A program made the position numbers and the translations under genes. Shown here piece by piece: positions 23,583 to 35,796 of a stretch of 64,000 nucleotides of DNA. Under the pieces are notes generated by a model. That model was not told where the DNA came from. It ran no database searches and saw only the letters and a program-made list of their open reading frames with translations. The stretch covers positions 4,960,001-5,024,000 of the forward strand of contig NW_024468909.1 in the NCBI RefSeq assembly GCF_011745365.1. The letters run 5' to 3'. Numbering within the stretch: position 1 is the stretch's first letter; the number at the start of each line of letters is the position of its first letter. Origin of the DNA: Cryphonectria parasitica EP155. Taxonomy: Eukaryota > Ascomycota > Sordariomycetes > Diaporthales > Cryphonectriaceae.

Positions 23583-24093
23583 AGAATAGATTGGGAGGGA
23601 GTCCGTCTATAGAGAGATGGGCATACTGGGCCAGGTCAGAAATACGAATTTTCTTTGATAAGAAAAAAAGGAAGAAGAAAGAAAGAGAGAGAGATTGCAG
23701 AATGCTTCCAGTCAATGATGCTATGAAAGTCAGTCGTGAGGTTGTTAAATGGCATGCTTTTGGGGTCAAGTCTAGCCCAACAGCTAGGTTCAAGCTCCCC
23801 TAGGGTAGCCTGGTGGGCCCTTAAGCTTCATCATGAACCAATTGCAGGCTGAGTAGGTTCGGCCCACACCCCTCCCTTTCCCCCCCTGCAGTTGGCCTAC
23901 TTTGGCTGCAGAAGGCCACATCTTCAATTGACTTGACAGCAACTTTTCTGGGGGTCTCGGATTGAAGCTTTGCCTCCGATACACCACCATCCGCTTCAGA
24001 GGTGCAACACAACCTCTCCTTCCTGCTTCTCTCCTTCCCCCCCCTCTTATCTTTCTTGTCTTGTCCTCTCGACTTCCCTCCTTCATTAGCATT
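23583..24093. other. Short intergenic region
   Basis: This is the 3' flank of the hydrolase gene and the 5' UTR/promoter of the next gene. The last 90 bases are strongly CT-rich, as is common upstream of highly expressed fungal genes. Confidence 0.6.
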
Positions 24094-25083
24094 ATGGCTT
24101 TCCTCAAGCTCTCGGCTCTGGCTCTCCTGGCCCTGCGCGTTGCTTCCGTCTTCGCTGTTGACGCCGCTGTAAGTCTCGACACTGCTTCAGCCCCTGGGAC
24201 CATGTGCGCGCACAAGATCAGTCGCGTAGAGGATCTATGTCAGGCTGTAAATTGATCTTTTTGATACTGACAAGCATCTTCGCAGCCTGAGGACGCGACT
24301 GCTCCTGCTGCTGGTTCCCCCGAGCTCAAGATCGACATTGCCACCTCCTTCCCCGACTCGACCTTTGGCGTCAAGCTCGTCAACGGCCGCCCTACGAAGG
24401 CGGTCGTCGAGATCGAGAACCACGAGGATGGGCCCATCAACCTTGTCTTCATGGGGGGCATGCTGGCGACCACCCAGCCTCTGCCCGAGGATGCGCCTCC
24501 GTCTGCTGGTGTCCTCCGTAACCTGTCTGCCATGAGCTATGATGTCGACATTGGCCCCGGGGAGGCTCGCACCCTGCCCTTCCCCTTTGTGCTGGACATG
24601 CAGCCTCAGGATGTTGTTCTCAACCTCCTGGCCGTCATTCGCAACGAGAAGAACCAGATCTTCCAGGTCGAGGCCCACAGTGGTCTGGCCAGCATTGTTG
24701 AGGCACCCACCAGCATCTTCGACCCTCAAATGTACGTGCCATGATACCCAGTTCTTAACTTGTTCCGATGGCCTCCAGATGACTGACAGTCTTTTTTTGC
24801 GTTCGGTCTCTATAGCATCTTCCTCTACGTGTTCCTGACCGGCGCCTTCGGTGGTACCCTCTACTTCATCTACAAGACCTGGATCGAGGCCCTCTTCCCG
24901 CAGGCCAAGAAGGCTCCTCGTGCTGGCAAGAAGGCCAAGAAGATCGAGGCTCCCGAGCCTCTGTCCGGCAATGAGTCTCCCGGTGTCGCCTCTGGTGTCG
25001 ACAAGGACTACGATGAGAGCTGGATCCCAGACCACCACCGCCGACCAACTGTCAAGCGTGTCAAGTCCAAGAAGAACGAGTAA
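24094..25083 (+). CDS. ER translocon-associated protein alpha (TRAP-alpha/Irc22-like), 262 aa
   Basis: Three exons join in phase: 24094-24168, 24286-24731 and 24816-25083. The protein starts with a cleavable-type signal peptide ([21 protein letters not shown]). A lumenal domain follows with [32 protein letters not shown], and [22 protein letters not shown] single membrane helix ([19 protein letters not shown]) sits at about residues 174-195, and the tail is basic, Lys-rich and cytosolic ([12 protein letters not shown]). This architecture matches the SSR1/TRAP-alpha family, which in fungi includes Irc22. TRAP associates with the Sec61 translocon; the exact fungal role is not well established. 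Intron 1 falls near the signal-peptide boundary and intron 2 just before the membrane helix. Confidence 0.88.
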
Positions 25084-25965
25084 AAGGTAGTCCATCATGG
25101 GCAAGGGCAGACAGGGAGGTCATCAAAAGTTGGCAAAGGAAATTTGCAAATTTAACGTGCTCCTGCGCGCGGCCTGTTAGGACCGGCAGGATATCATTTG
25201 TCGGAATTTGATGTGGTGGATTGAATGAATACGGTCCGAGGCAAGATTAGCATCTACATAACGCAGGGCTCATCGAGTACAGTGTGTGGGTTAGTCGCTC
25301 TAGGCTGTACTCGCCGTCTCGCAGCCGTCACGGCTCTAGTATCAAACCTGATCAGTTATGCCGTCGACTTCAGACGAATTTTGGTGCGGGCCGTGATCGT
25401 AATTGATATCCTTTCAACCCATATCCCTACTATGACCAAGCAAAGGTTCATGTCAAGGCTCGCAATGACTGATGATACGATTCACTTAAGGCGCGCCCGC
25501 TTGCGAACAGCGACTGGCAGGTACTGACTGGCCATAATTTCGAGCGTGAAGGCTCACAGTACCTTATCTACAACAGCAGTAACAGTCAAGCGAGCATCAA
25601 GCACACTGGTTCCACAGGAGAGTCACATCTTTCCAACATCGTGAGGTGGTCTTTTCTGGTCGGGCATTGATGGTTGTGATTCGTGCTTTTTTGTTTTTTC
25701 GTTGAAATTCGCAACTCCAGTAGAATTCGGAACTCCGTCTCTAGGAAGAAGACCCGAGGCCCCAATGCACGGCGGCGTCGCTCATCGTCATCGCGAGAGA
25801 AAGGATCCGCCCAAAGACCTGTGCCCAATTTTGTGCCATGTCCGCCCGCGCTGGATGCTGTTTGATGCAACTCGTCCACCGCCGCCGCCACAACCATCAC
25901 CACCACGGGCTGCCCGTCCCACCCACAGCTTCGCTCACGCCGACCGCTCCATCTCTGAAACCGTT
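25084..25965. other. Intergenic, convergent 3' flanks
   Basis: This lies between the 3' ends of the TRAP-alpha-like gene and the RPS28 gene. No gene was recognised; open frames overlapping the RPS28 region are shadows of it. Confidence 0.6.
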
Positions 25966-26373
25966 TTACCTCAGACGTCTGGCTTCGCGCTCGGATTCGA
26001 GGAGGCAGAGGATGTCGTTCTCGCGGACTGTAGGGAGCACAAAGAGGATATATGTCAGCAATTCTGCCCTCCAGTCCCTTTGCTTGTGCTCGTGCCTTGT
26101 TTGGCTGGGGAAGAAGTCTCGTACCGGGTCCCTTCACGTTGCGGATGATCGAACGGGTCTGGTCGTCCATGAACTCGACGCGAACCTGGGTGACACCACC
26201 GCGAGAGCCTAGAATCCATCAAAATCAGCATCTTGCGCTCCCTTTTCCCGACCTGCTGGCGACAAAACGAATTTTCATCATGAAGGGGGAGAGGAGGGTG
26301 CTCCAATCGTACCGGTACGGCCGAGGACGCGGGTGACCTTGACGAGCTTGACGGGTTGCTTGGAGGCATCCAT
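25966..26373 (-). CDS. RPS28: 40S ribosomal protein S28 (eS28), 68 aa
   Basis: This is a small-subunit ribosomal protein of the 40S head, near the mRNA exit. The gene is split into three short minus-strand exons, 26373-26313, 26208-26125 and 26027-25966, so no single open frame shows it. Translation gives the whole family sequence: [60 protein letters not shown], then RRLR. A length of 68 aa is exact for S28. Both junctions fall inside Gly or Val codons, and both introns (104 and 97 bases) start with GTACGA and end TAG or CAG. Intron-rich short ribosomal protein genes are usual in filamentous fungi. The start at 26373 (MDASK) is preferred over the out-of-frame ATG four bases downstream. Confidence 0.96.
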
Positions 26374-27175
26374 TTTGACTGATGTGTGATCTTCGTCTGT
26401 TCGGCGGAGAGTCGGGTCGAGAGATCAATGATCGATTGGGTTTGATTGTCGTGAGGCCGCGTGGGGGAGAGAAGTCGAAAAGTGGATGTGGGAAAGTATG
26501 GTCAAGTTCAGTCGGCGGCAGGGTGGGCTCGCCTGGGCGAACTTTTCGCTGGTGCGGTGAAAATCGTGTTGGGTTTAGCGTGGTTCCATGTGCCAGCTGC
26601 CATGAGCCGGCCACAGCTGTCAGGCTAGAGACCTTTCGACGGAGACTAACCTTCCCGTTACCTCAGCTGCTAGAAAGACGACACCTCACCTCCACATATC
26701 TCTTCCATCGTGATCCTTTGGCGGATTATTGCAGGAAACCCTGTCGAACCCTTGTTATATGTCACATCTCAAAGTTGCTCACACTATTGTGGTGTTTATT
26801 GTTTTTATTTATTTATTATGTATTCTTCTTCAAAGGTGATGCCATGAGCAGCCCCTCTATGGAGAATTCGCCTGCGTCAACGCAAGTTCCTGTCTGAGTC
26901 TCTATTTTTCGAGTCCAAACGGTCCGCGTATCTTCGACACTCAATCAAGTCGATCCTTCATGTCGGAATCGTAAAAAGTGGTTAGTGTAATTTCAAGATT
27001 CAGCAATGCCAAGTGGTATAGCTAAACGACAGAAGTCAAGCAGTGGTTTGCATTACGTCTATGGAGCAATGTTCGAGGTGAATATTTTTCCAAGTTTGCC
27101 GGCTCTATAAGCCGTCTTCTCAGCGCTGTCGTCAACCGAGACTCCAATACATTCACTCCCATCCCTGTGCGCAGG
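26374..27175. other. Upstream region of RPS28
   Basis: This is the promoter/5' flank of the RPS28 gene and the 3' flank of the NRPS-like gene. A 171-codon plus-strand frame at 26382-26897 lacks any family resemblance and is not called. Confidence 0.55.
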
Positions 27176-30100
27176 TCAGAAAGCCCATTGTCTCATCCAA
27201 TTTTGCATCCACTCGTCCTGGACCGGTCCGACAGTGGCCAATGCTGGTGATGCCGCAACAGCCTGGCTGTTGTCCAAGGGGATTTGACCTCCGCTGCCAA
27301 TGAACATTCCCTCGAAAAAGGGCAGGATCTTGATGGCCGGATTGACAGCTATGTCTTCTGTTTTCGACGCGCTCTCGCGAAGTGCCGTCACCCACTCTTC
27401 GAGGGACACCATCTGGAGCTTTTGCGACGAGGGGTCCAGACATCGCGCTACGGTCGCTGCGAGCTTCGGCCAAGCTGCATGCTTGGAGTTGATCAGGTGG
27501 TACACCACAGCACCCTGCTTGGCATCCACTGGTTCAGTCGCAAGCTCGACAATACTCTGTCCGAGCACGTCTACCGGAACCCAATCAACCACGTCCATTG
27601 CGCCGAGGGACTCTGGAAGCTTCCCGAGATACTTTGAGCTCGCGATGAGGCTCGGAAGCCATTCCTGCTTTGGCCAGCATCCGGCTTCTGTCAAGGGGCC
27701 CGCGATCTGGCCCACACGACAGACCACGGCGGGAACATCAGCCTCTTTCGCTGCAGTCTCCAGGATACGCTCAGATACGAACTTGCTCTCGCCATAGCCC
27801 AACCCCTCAGGCACTCGCCAGTCCTCGAAGATGTGCTCGGGGATCTTGTCGACCTTGTGGCCTACAAACGCAAGCCAATTCATCACTGCGCTGATGCTGG
27901 AGACGAAGAGGACTTGCGCACCAAAGGTTGAGTGCGATGAGAAGTCGACCAGCCGCCTGACGCCGTGGATTTGTTTCGCGAATGAGTCGATAGACAGGTT
28001 GAAGTCGACTTGCCAGGCGTTGTGAATGACATTCGTCACTTCAGCGAGAATAGTTCTGTATTCCTTAGGGGACAGCCCGAAGTAGGGCTTGGAGAAGTCT
28101 CCATCAAGGCATACAGTCTGGTCCTCTGGTAAAGCTTGCAACCCCTTCGCCTCCAGCGATTTTTGCATACGCTGGAGACTGTTCGGGCCCCGATTGAGGC
28201 AATATACCCGGGCGATACGAGCATCTTTGAGCAAGGAGTCCAAAATGTAAGCGCCAAGCGAGCCGGTTGATCCGATGAGCAGGATCACCAGCTTATCTGT
28301 AGGCTTTGGCTGTATGGGCCGCGCGGAGATAGGCAGGTCTGTGGTGTGGAGATCATAGAGTCTTTGCATCTTCTGCTCCTCACTCTCGTCGTTTTGTGCA
28401 GCGACATTCCCGCCGACAAGGCTGGCCACGAGACCGATCAAGGCGCCGATGGTGGGGTGGGCGTAAATGGTACGAGGATCCACCGCTTTCGAACTTCCCC
28501 GTTCCGAAAGAAGCTGGTTGACCCCTTTTGTTATGACTGTTACTTGCAGGGAGTCCAGTCCCAGTCCGAACAAGTCGGTGTCAGCAGTCACCTCGTTCAG
28601 GTCGATGCTGGTAGCTGTAGCAACGATGCGCCTGACAGCATCCTCGACAGAGCCACTGGTTATACTGTTCGAACCATTTGGAACACCGCGATCCTCGTTT
28701 GCTTTATAAAGGGCGTCGAGCTCTGGCTCGTAATCATCCTCCAGCTTTCTGCGCTGTATGGTCCCTTTCCCAGCCCTTGGTACTGGCTTGTCAGGCGAGG
28801 TGAATATGATCATGTTGCGAAGGACACGACCATGTGCAGGGCTGTGCTTGTTCGCCTCTTCGACGGACGGCCAGATCGTGTCCAAAAGTCCTTCCTTCTC
28901 AGAGTCGGTGGTGGGCAGCTTCACGGGCTCGATCAGCAGGCTCGACTGGAAGCGTTTTCTACCACAGATGATGGCTCCGTGCACAGCCGGATTCGACGTG
29001 ATGATACCCTCCATTTCGAGCGGTTGGAGTTTTTCCCCTGTTGCAAAAACAATGATGTCGTCGCTTCGGCCACGGTGGAGCCACAGTCCCTCCTTGGTTG
29101 GATGCTTCGAGTACAAATCCTTCGTTGCCCACTCATCCAGCTCTGGGAACGTCGCGAAGACACCCTGGAACGGCAACAGCTTGGGATGCTTCACAATAAA
29201 GTGCTCATACAACCCATCCGAGACCGGGCGGAACTCATGGCCTCCAGCCGGATGGAAATTGATGTATTCCCAGTCTTGGCCAGGACCAGGAAACTGCGGA
29301 GAGAAGCCTGCCTCGGTCGATCCGATGCCATTCACGAGATTCGTCTTGGCAGCAATCTGGTCGCCGACGGCATGGGGCAGGGGCCCGCCTCCAAAGAGAA
29401 CCGCTTCCAGTTTGCCCAGCTGCTCTAGATGCTCTGGCACCCTCGCGAGCTCGACTAAGATGGTCGGCGGTACAAAACTGACTTGCACATTGCCGTGAAC
29501 GTGCATAGCATGCACAATATCAGGGGACGGCGGGAACGGGCCGAGAACACTTATGTTTCCCGTGTAGATACATCCAGCGGTCGTCAGGGCCACGCCGGCG
29601 GCATGGAATATGGGAAACCCCAGGTAAACTCGGGTCCCTTTGCCGAGGTACGGGAAGCAAGGCTTGCCACCCGGTTTCGGCAAGCTGGCAGATGCGTGGA
29701 TGGAGGTCCACGTTCCTTGCGCCGCGACAATGGCCTTGGGCATACCTGTTGTTCCTGAGGTATGTCTGTGGCAGTTTTGTTAGCGAACGGAACCAAGACA
29801 AGGGGTCAGCCAAACAACACTAATGACGCGACGTACAGGACGACCATCGGGTCATATTTTGCCTCCTCCCAAGACTTTGTGTAGGGATAGTGGTCTTCGC
29901 GGCCGCCATACTCATCGTGCAGCCACTTCGGTAGCGGAGCAATCTCTTGAACATGCATCGGTCTTGCGGCCAGGATCTGCTTCACGATGGGCAGAGGGAA
30001 TTTTGGCGGAAGCAGGAATGTGTGGCAGTCCAGGTCCTCCAAGAGTTTGAGATGCGCCTCAAGAGTGTTGCGCAGGGAGCTCAAAAACAGCCTGTAGCCT

Positions 30101-30384
30101 GTCTTGTTGCAGGCGAGTACCAGAACCACATAGGTGATGTCTTGAGGTCCCATATAGGTGAGAGTCTGGCCATCTTTGGCTGGTCCCAGTGTCTCTTCGA
30201 GATACCAAGCGCAGCGGTCCACGGCACGAGCAACCTCTCTCACGGTGATATCGCGAAAGCCATCGGCGGGGTTACTGGTCTTGGTGATGGAGTAGAGGAT
30301 CCGTGATGGCTCGTTGACGGCGAGGTCGTCCAGGTACTTGACGACCTGGCGCGGCTCTTCTGTCTCTGGGATTTCAAAGTCCAT
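27176..30384 (-). CDS. NRPS-like enzyme: adenylation - carrier - thioester reductase, 1045 aa
   Basis: This is predicted to activate a carboxylic acid as an acyl-adenylate, load it onto phosphopantetheine and release it reductively as an aldehyde (or alcohol) using NADPH. Minus-strand exons are 30384-29837 and 29765-27176; the 71-base intron interrupts the codon before the A3 motif and restores HTSGTTGMPKA. Adenylation motifs follow in order: NGIGSTEAG (A5), GLWLHRGRSDD (A7), GEKLQPLEMEG (A8) and GKGTIQRR (A10, with its lysine), covering about residues 1-540. The carrier domain has LFGLGLDSLQ with the phosphopantetheine serine near residue 608. The reductase domain (about 680-1045) begins with the nucleotide-binding GSTGSLGAYILDSLL and has the short-chain-dehydrogenase GYGESKFVSE (Tyr/Lys pair). 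No condensation domain is present, so it is an NRPS-like (ATR) enzyme, related in layout to alpha-aminoadipate reductase but shorter. It faces away from an MFS exporter gene. The substrate is unknown. Confidence 0.92.
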
Positions 30385-32193
30385 AATGGGCAGGGGCCTT
30401 TTCTTGATTGAGTAAAGAAGTACGACTGTGGGAAAGATCTAAGTATGGCCAGCTACTACTAGGAATATATGAGTCGGAGCCTTTGTATTTATTATCACAC
30501 AGAGGGGTGACCCGCCCCACTCGGCCCAGATAATACCGATCCTTCTGAAGATAATAAGCGTGACGATGATGACGAGGATGATGATGATGGGTGTGAAACA
30601 CTCCTTTACAACATACGTAAAAGTCCCTCGGCCGCTTCCAAATGGACAATAACACCACTATAGCCGGGACCGAAAACAATTCCGCGCCGAAACGCTCTCG
30701 ACGGGGCCTGGACAAATATGTGGGGGTAAATCGATAATACCCACCGGGTGGGCAGGTTTGTTTGAAGAACATGGAGGATTTGCAGTGGTGGTTGCAAGCG
30801 CCGAACTGCCGCCGAGCCAGGCAAGTAAAGCATATCATGTTATGCTTCGCAATTCCGGGTCGGTATTTGAATTCCTCTCCGACCGCACGGGACGAAGTGG
30901 CTCTCTTTGGACTTCACTCAGGCCCCTATTTACCACCACACCGTCGCCAGCATGTCGACGTGATCTGCGCGGCCCTTTTTATCACTCCACAAGTGGACTG
31001 AGGTAATGAACCTCGGCTTTGATCCCAGAGGCCTTTTCTCATGAGTATCACGAGGTTGATGGCACAGAAAACACTTCAACGAACCGGTGTTGCCGTCTTG
31101 CGCCGGGTCAGGACGCATACAGTGGTACTGTTTACAAGTTGTTCGGGTGGCATGTGAGTGGCCACCTCACTTAAGTGGCATGCTTCAACTTAATATAATA
31201 ATGCATATTGTGTAATTGGAATCCACACGTCACCAGTCAGTACGGCCAATTGTGTGTCCAGATCCATGGGTACTCAAGTAGGTAGCTTTTGGATCTGCAC
31301 CGATTTTTCATACCCTCATTCTTGGTGAGTCCCTCTGGCTCAGTTACAGAATGCGAAGTGATCATTCCGTCGAAACCCATATATTAAAATAACTTATAGA
31401 CCCCTGCACCCACCCCCCCCTTTTTTTTTTTCCCTCACCCCTTCTCTGCCTTCGTGTTTTGTTTGCATACTATCACGACTTTCCTTATCAGGAAGTTATT
31501 GCCACTGGTTTTATGAGATAATCAACTGGCAATGCATCGTACTACTCATAGCTGGCTTAAACTTCGTGATCCAAATAGGAGGCTCAACCAATCTCATTGA
31601 GAGGTTGAGACTATTACGTAGCTGGAGCGGTTTACTGGAAGTCATCTGGCATGGGGACAGACTCGATTCCTGCTCTTATCACTCTCAGAGAGAGAAGAGA
31701 CTCGGATCTACTCTGTTATCCTACTATCACAAGAAAGAAACGTACTTATCGCCCACCCAAGCCAGTCTCTCAAAGCAGTGAAATATGTAAATGAGGCAAG
31801 AGTATTGCACTTGCCTGAAATGTGTAAAGGAGCACACACAGTGCGTCTGGCGGAGGAATAGCACAAGTAATAGTAATTCTAGGACCCTGACATTTGTTGC
31901 AACAATCATGATGATTGTGCTCACTGCCCTTGACTGTTTACTTACTACTTTCTTTGTAACAGGGGCGTGTAAGGGATTCGAGCAGGAATTCCAGGCTTGT
32001 TAGTGTAGCCTCTGTTAGCCTGCAGCGTCGACGTCACACCCTCTTCTGGCCTCTATGATGCTGGGATACCCCCTTAGCCTGGCCGACGGCAAACGCCTCA
32101 AATTTACTACAACAAATGTATTCCTACAACCGTTGAAAAGATATTTCCAACAAATTTGTTTTCGTATTATTCAATTTCCATGTTTCTCATGAA
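30385..32193. promoter_or_regulatory. Divergent promoter region, NRPS-like / MFS, 1.8 kb
   Basis: This is the region between two divergently transcribed genes. It contains a GATGATGACGAGGATGATG-like run (30562-30589), a T-rich/C-rich block at 31408-31434 and AT-rich DNA from about 31140. No protein gene was recognised. I see no clear dyad that would define an operator. Confidence 0.5.
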
Positions 32194-33820
32194 ATGTCTA
32201 ATCAGAACGACGAGCGCGCGCCGCTCCTACAGCATACACGCGGGAATCTCGAGAACGACGAGCGTCATGTGGTGAGATAATAATAAAAAAGAGATGCCGT
32301 AGGCATGCTTTCATTATTACTGATCAAGCACGACTGACTGCCTCACAGCAGGTCAAATTCTCGAGCGACGACCAGGACAACCCGCGCGCATGGACAAGAA
32401 GACAAAAACTGGCCAACGTGGCCGTCATAGCGTCCATGGCGATCCTGAGCCCGCTGGCCAGCTCCATGTTCACGCCCGGGATCTCAGAAATCGCAGAGGG
32501 TCTCGGTACCACACCAGACACTGTTATCGGCGCGACGACCAGCTACGTCGTCATGCTGGGAATGGGCCCCCTCGTGCTGGCACCGCTCTCCGAGACCTTT
32601 GGGAGGAAGTCGCTCTACCTATCCTGCTTCACCTTCTTCTCGCTGGTGCAGATTCCGACGGCCTTCTCACCCAACATTGAGACCATGATCACGCTTCGAG
32701 CCTTTTCTGGTTTCTTCGGTAGTGTGAGCATCGCTAACGGCGGAGGAACGCTGAGCGACATGTTCTGGCCTGAGGAGAGGGCGACTGTCTTTGGCTGGTA
32801 CCTGATCGGGCCCCTGCTTGGGCCTACAATCGGTCCCTTGCTGGGAGGCGTCATTGTCCAGAGGTTAGGCTGGCGATGGGTATTCCTGACCCTCGCGCTC
32901 CTGTGTGGGGTCAGCGTCACCTCTGGGTTCTTTTTTCTCAGGGAGACATATGTGCTCGTCCTCCTGCAGAGGAGGAAAGAACAACAGGAAAAGGAAGACG
33001 GCTCCGCGTGTGCAACCCACTACTGGTTTGAAGGCGAAGACCTTCGACCCATGTCCGTCAAGCTGTGGCACTCGTTCTCGCGCCCGCTCCGCATCCTCAC
33101 CCAGCCAGTCGTGCTCACCATGTCGGTGTACCAAGCTCTGATCTTCAGCACCACCCACAGTCTGTACACGAATTTTGAAGACATTTATGGCGGCATATAC
33201 GGCTTCAATACCGAGCAGGTAGGGCTGGCCTACCTCGGGCCGGGGCTCGGGCTGCTCTTCGCCGTGCGGATGATTGTTCCGCACATCGACGACGTGTACA
33301 AGAAGCCCCGCGACAAGAACCACGGGGTAGCCAAGCCGGAGTTCCGACTACCGCTTGCGAACATCGGCGCAGTCCTGGTACCTGTGTCGTTGATCTGGTA
33401 AGTCTTTACATGAACAACCCACAGGGCAGTTTGGGCTGCCAGTTAGTGTCCACCGTCGTTATGCTGACCGCCCTGCAACTCAGTTTCGCCTGGATGGTTC
33501 ACTTCCACGTCCACTGGTTTGCAACGATTGTGGCAGCCTTCTTCTACGGCATCGGACAAGTCGTCATCGTCAACTGTACGCAGAATTACTACATTGATGC
33601 TTTTGAGAAATTCGCCGCCAGCGCGATAGCAGCCGGGGTAGCGTTTCGGTCCATTTTCGGGGGCGTGGTTCCACTGTTTGCACCTTTGCTCTTCAAATCT
33701 GTTGGGTACGGCTGGGGCATTTCGGTTTTTGGTCTGGTCGGTCTGATGCTTGCTCCGGCGCCGCTGCTCTTCTATCACTTTGGCGAACGGATCCGCGCAT
33801 GGTTTGTCTTGGTCTTGTGA
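32194..33820 (+). CDS. MFS transporter, drug:H+ antiporter (DHA1) type, 487 aa
   Basis: This is a plasma-membrane or vacuolar exporter predicted to pump small molecules out using the proton gradient. Exons are 32194-32271, 32349-33397 and 33484-33820. The second exon could also start at 32352 because CAG CAG creates two equal acceptors, which would drop one Gln. The cytosolic N-terminus (MSNQNDERAPLL) is followed by DDQDNPRAW, the usual pre-TM1 motif of fungal DHA1 proteins. Motif A is seen as APLSETFGRK after TM2, and the antiporter motif C as GPLLGPTIGPLLGG in TM5. A long charged central loop (RRKEQQEKEDG) separates two six-helix halves. The third exon starts CFAWMVHFHVHW and supplies the last helices, including FYGIGQVVIVNCTQNYYID. 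Twelve membrane segments are expected. It is divergent from the NRPS-like gene, so a role in export of that product is possible. Confidence 0.9.
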
Positions 33821-34523
33821 GCTTTGTCTGAGCGGAAGCTTAGTATAAAGCACGACATGTATGTCTTCGCACCGGTCAAATAGAAAGGGAACAGCAAAGG
33901 ATGAAGAAAGAAATAGAGAAGAGGATAAAGTCATCCGCTAGGAGGGCTGGGTCAGAAAGAAGTATACCCCTCAGCGGCAGACTTGCAGTGAGACAGGCTT
34001 GAGGAACTCCCCAAGCATGACCTTCGTTGTTGATATTCATTGTTTTTGGCCTCATTGAAAATAAAAGGTAGCAGGTGATCGACTGCACAAAGAAATAGCT
34101 AGGGCTGAAAAGGGAATCACGGATAGAGAGGTGAAGAGGTCAGGCTGGGGGGTACAGGGGATGTAAGGTCCTCGGCTGCAAGGGCTTAGTCATCTGTCAC
34201 CCCTGTCATCATTCCGAAAGAAAGCTACCCGTCGACAACAACAGCAGACGCGTTCGCGTTGGACATTGGTACTGCCTCAAAAGGAAGTCGAAAGGACAGG
34301 TTCCAACTTATTTTGGTCTCCCTTGACGCTCATCACATCTCTTCTTCAACCACTGTTCTCTCCCGCCAGGTTTCTAGCTACCCTCCGTCAAGAAAGAGGG
34401 GCAGGCGCATCTTCGCCTTTGTCTGGCCGAAAGCAATTTTGTGGTCGCAGACGGTTCCCTCGCCCCATCTCCTGCTCACCTCGCGCCGCGCGCTGTGCCA
34501 ATATCCAAGAGTCTCCCGCTGCG
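33821..34523. other. Intergenic, no gene seen
   Basis: This is the 3' flank of the MFS gene and the promoter/5' UTR of the AT-hook gene. The frame of the AT-hook gene stays open upstream to 34266, but the proposed start at 34524 is the first Met followed by conserved-looking sequence. Confidence 0.55.
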
Positions 34524-35306
34524 ATGGCTCCCACCAAGCCAGCGGGCAAAGGTCGCGGCCGTGCTAAGAACAACGAAAACGACGGAACTCTGGACCTCAA
34601 CATGCCCAGCAACATCACCACCTATAGCGGCGTAGCACCCGAAGCAGCACCAGTCAAGCGCGGTCGCGGCCGCCCTCCCAAGGACCCCTCCGGTCTCCCT
34701 CAGCGCATCCTGAACCCCAAGATCTCAAGGACCGGCGTCGGTCGCGGCCGTGGTCGTCCTCCCAAGGATCCCAATGCTCCTCCCAAGACCCCCGCCAAGA
34801 AAGCGGCCCCCACCGCTGCCTCCTCGTCAGGCCGCCCCCGCGGCCGACCACCCGGCTCCGGCAAGAAGCAGTCGATCGCAAAGGCCACGGCGCTTGCTAT
34901 TGCCGGTGCGGAGGGCGCGAGCGGCAGCACACCCAAGTCGGGAGCCAAGGGGGCAAAGAAGGGCCGCAGCTCGAGAGCCAAGAAGGCAGAGGAGGATGTG
35001 GACATGAACGAGGGCGTGGGCTATCAGCAGCAGAACTACGAGTTGGAGCTTGGCGAGGGTATGGGATTCGGCGACGACGATGATGATGCTGCCGCTGAGA
35101 CCGAAGACGGTGGTGAGTGATCACGATTTATCGGCAAGGTTGGAACATCCTCGTGGCCCGGCAGCCCCTCTATGATTTCGCCTTTGTGGTCGTACGGGTG
35201 TGCTGACCTGGCATATCGCATAGGATTCCAGGTTGGCACTGCATTTTATCAAGACCCGAACCGCAGCGGTTTCTATGGCATGGTAGGCCGCAAATTCGGC
35301 CTCTAG
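34524..35306 (+). CDS. Multi-AT-hook nuclear protein with short C-terminal module, 223 aa
   Basis: Two exons are proposed: 34524-35112 and 35224-35306. At least three AT-hook cores are visible, in KRGRGRPPKDP, GRGRGRPPKDP and SGRPRGRPPGS (about residues 50-120). They bind the minor groove of AT-rich DNA, as in HMGA proteins. Between and after them are Lys/Ala/Pro-rich linkers and an acidic block (EEDVDMNEG, DDDDDAAAETED). Exon 1 could end in-frame at TGA (35118-35120), but the donor GGTG|GTGAGT just before it, a GCTGAC branch and a GCATAG acceptor give a 111-base intron. The next exon encodes FQVGTAFYQDPNRSGFYGMV and GRKFGL and reads to a stop in the right phase. I favour the spliced form. 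The role is probably chromatin architecture or transcription; the C-terminal module is not recognised. Confidence 0.8.
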
Positions 35307-35796
35307 GCTCCAAAACATCACCCAGTTTGGAAAGAGCGTGGCTTTGGGACAGAAACCTTGAAGGGCCGATGGCCAGAGGTTATTCGAGACAGAGTGGTCC
35401 CATGGGCTTCATCCTTACTTACGCGAGGATGCGATGCTCATACAAGCAACATTACGCGGTCTCAGCTTTGGGTCTTCATCAGAAATGCAACCGGCACCCA
35501 TCAGCTCTTTCCGTGAGAAGCACCAGTTCGTTTTTTGTTTCTTGTTGTTTTTTGCTTTACTTCATCTTATCTCGATGCGACTCGCCGCCATTATTGGGCG
35601 GTGATGGATGGACGCTGTACAATAGTTGAGCATACGATATGCTTTCACGTGCCGTGCAAGATCTTGGGGTGTCTTGTGTAAAGGATGTGTGGTTGTGATG
35701 CAGATTCTCATGCAGAAAACAGGGTATCTCTATCTTGTGCCCAACGCCAGCTGTGATTCCAGATATGCTCATCCGAAAACAAACGCGATCCCCCCC
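35307..35796. other. Convergent intergenic region
   Basis: This lies between the AT-hook gene and the minus-strand aprataxin gene. No gene was seen. Confidence 0.6.

Noticed and set aside
24235..25104. A 289-codon minus-strand frame
   Set aside because: It is antisense to the TRAP-alpha-like gene and spans its introns without regard to them.
26382..26897. A 171-codon plus-strand frame divergent from RPS28
   Set aside because: There is no recognised motif and poor composition; it more likely reflects the RPS28 promoter region.
28346..29428. A 360-codon plus-strand frame
   Set aside because: It is antisense to the NRPS-like enzyme, whose motifs are clear on the other strand.
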